Source of the DNA: a virus
Length of the DNA: 28,990 bases
Virus record (IMG/VR): IMGVR_UViG_3300047319_000592
Location: 1 to 28,990 of that record
Direction: 5' to 3' (one strand)
Part shown: positions 28,727-28,990 of the stretch, in pieces
Layout of the letters: each line of letters opens with the position of its first letter
Numbering within the stretch: position 1 is the stretch's first letter
Position numbers and translations under genes: made by a program
Notes under the pieces: model-generated
What the model saw: the letters and a program-made list of their open reading frames with translations, nothing else
The model's database searches: none
Told to the model about the DNA's origin: nothing

Positions 28727-28758
28727 GCCGCAGCCCCTTGGGCTTTCGGCTTTCTTTT
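28727..28758 (+). terminator. Rho-independent terminator after the lipoprotein gene
   Basis: GCCG and AGCCC pair with GGGCT and CGGC around a CTT loop with a small internal loop, then TTTCTTTT follows. It lies 12 bases after the lipoprotein stop and would separate the lysogenic transcript from the rightward early promoter. Confidence 0.75.
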
Positions 28759-28769
28759 GCGTCGACGAT

Positions 28770-28801
28770 GCTGTCACTTGACAGCGCTGGCGAATGACAG
28801 C
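28770..28801. promoter_or_regulatory. Right operator cluster, two abutting 16-bp near-palindromes
   Basis: GCTGTCACTTGACAGC (28770-28785) has perfect seven-base arms and is followed directly by GCTGGCGAATGACAGC (28786-28801). They match the three sites of the left cluster and overlap the -35 box and spacer of the promoter for the next gene. A repressor bound here would block that promoter. Confidence 0.65.
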
Positions 28802-28806
28802 ATAGT
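28778..28806 (+). promoter_or_regulatory. Rightward early promoter
   Basis: TTGACA (28778-28783) is followed after exactly 17 bases by CATAGT (28801-28806). The expected start of transcription is near 28813 and the ATG is at 28816, so the mRNA would have almost no leader. It is the best sigma70-type promoter in the window. Confidence 0.7.
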
Positions 28807-28815
28807 CCCAGCACG

Positions 28816-28990
28816 ATGAACGACGCCGATACAGACTCGACGCGACCGCCCCGAACCATCCTCCCGCCGCGCCCCACGCTCTTCCTGCCGGCCGAGCCGC
28901 TGGTCGACGTCGCTGCCGCCTGGGCGACGCTGCTCGACGCTGAGCGCGAGCTGACGCGGATCCTCGGCACCTACCGCGCGCGTGGTGGGC
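28816..28990 (+). CDS. First gene of the rightward early operon (partial, runs off the right edge)
   Basis: ATG at 28816 begins an open frame without a stop to the window end (58 full codons). The start is Pro/Thr/Asp-rich (MNDADTDSTRPPRTILPPRP) and then becomes helical (EPLVDVAAAWATLLDAEREL, then TRILGTYRARGG). No ribosome site precedes it, which agrees with a leaderless mRNA from the promoter just upstream. Its place under operator control resembles that of Cro or early-operon genes, but no HTH is visible in the part seen. Function unknown. Confidence 0.55.
   Translation, partial: MNDADTDSTRPPRTILPPRPTLFLPAEPLVDVAAAWATLLDAERELTRILGTYRARGG

Noticed and set aside
27877-28801. SOS (LexA) boxes in the immunity region
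   Set aside because: The E. coli LexA site needs CTGT and ACAG eight bases apart. Here they are six apart and the sites are 16 bp with GC ends, so a phage repressor operator is the better reading.

Overview
The window is a compact, high-GC (well above 60 % by eye) stretch of a temperate tailed-bacteriophage genome, with no clear bacterial housekeeping gene. The host cannot be named from the sequence. GC-rich codon use, a lipoprotein-type secretion signal and a tRNA-Lys-like attachment sequence suggest a high-GC Gram-negative bacterium, possibly a proteobacterium or myxobacterium (inference). The attachment site lies between two blocks of phage genes instead of at an outer edge. The sequence therefore looks like the non-integrated (virion or circular) form of the phage, or a phage contig, not a prophage end.

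Right end (about 27.5-29.0 kb): immunity and control. Two HTH regulators are divergently arranged. Five 16-bp near-palindromes of the form GCTGTC(A/G)-NN-(C/T)GACAGC form two clusters, one (three sites) between the two regulators and one (two sites) in front of a rightward early gene. Perfect TTGACA -35 boxes sit inside both clusters, and start codons lie only about 7-9 bases past the -10 boxes, which suggests leaderless mRNAs. A small Cys-rich putative lipoprotein is encoded directly behind the 198-aa regulator and is followed by a good terminator. It therefore sits where lysogenic-conversion or exclusion genes often sit.

25.5-27.4 kb: integration. Leftward genes encode a small NARLIAAAP-type phage protein, a one-helix membrane peptide, an excisionase-like HTH protein and a tyrosine recombinase. 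Beyond the recombinase is attP, a tRNA-Lys(UUU) 3' half flanked by two identical pairs of 8-bp direct repeats exactly 200 bp apart (candidate arm-type sites), then a bidirectional terminator.

23.2-25.5 kb: replication. A replication initiator with iteron-like DNA repeats inside its gene, a DnaC-like helicase loader and a RusA-like resolvase follow each other leftward.

19.4-23.0 kb: packaging and small genes. A degenerate GNAT-like protein, two orphan small proteins, small and large terminase, and three very small ORFs, one of only 27 codons with a strong ribosome site.

0-19.4 kb: virion. Portal, scaffold-like protein, major capsid protein, decoration-like proteins, a gp4-like adaptor, a large beta-propeller-like nozzle/stabilisation protein, three large putative ejection proteins, and fibre/adhesion proteins ending with an IPT/TIG plus LamG-like protein that runs off the left edge. 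The order portal-scaffold-coat-adaptor-nozzle-three ejection proteins-fibre resembles short-tailed (P22-type) phages. No tail-tube, baseplate or lysis genes are visible. Almost all junctions in the leftward block are ATGA, GTGA or TAATG overlaps, so translation is probably coupled throughout.
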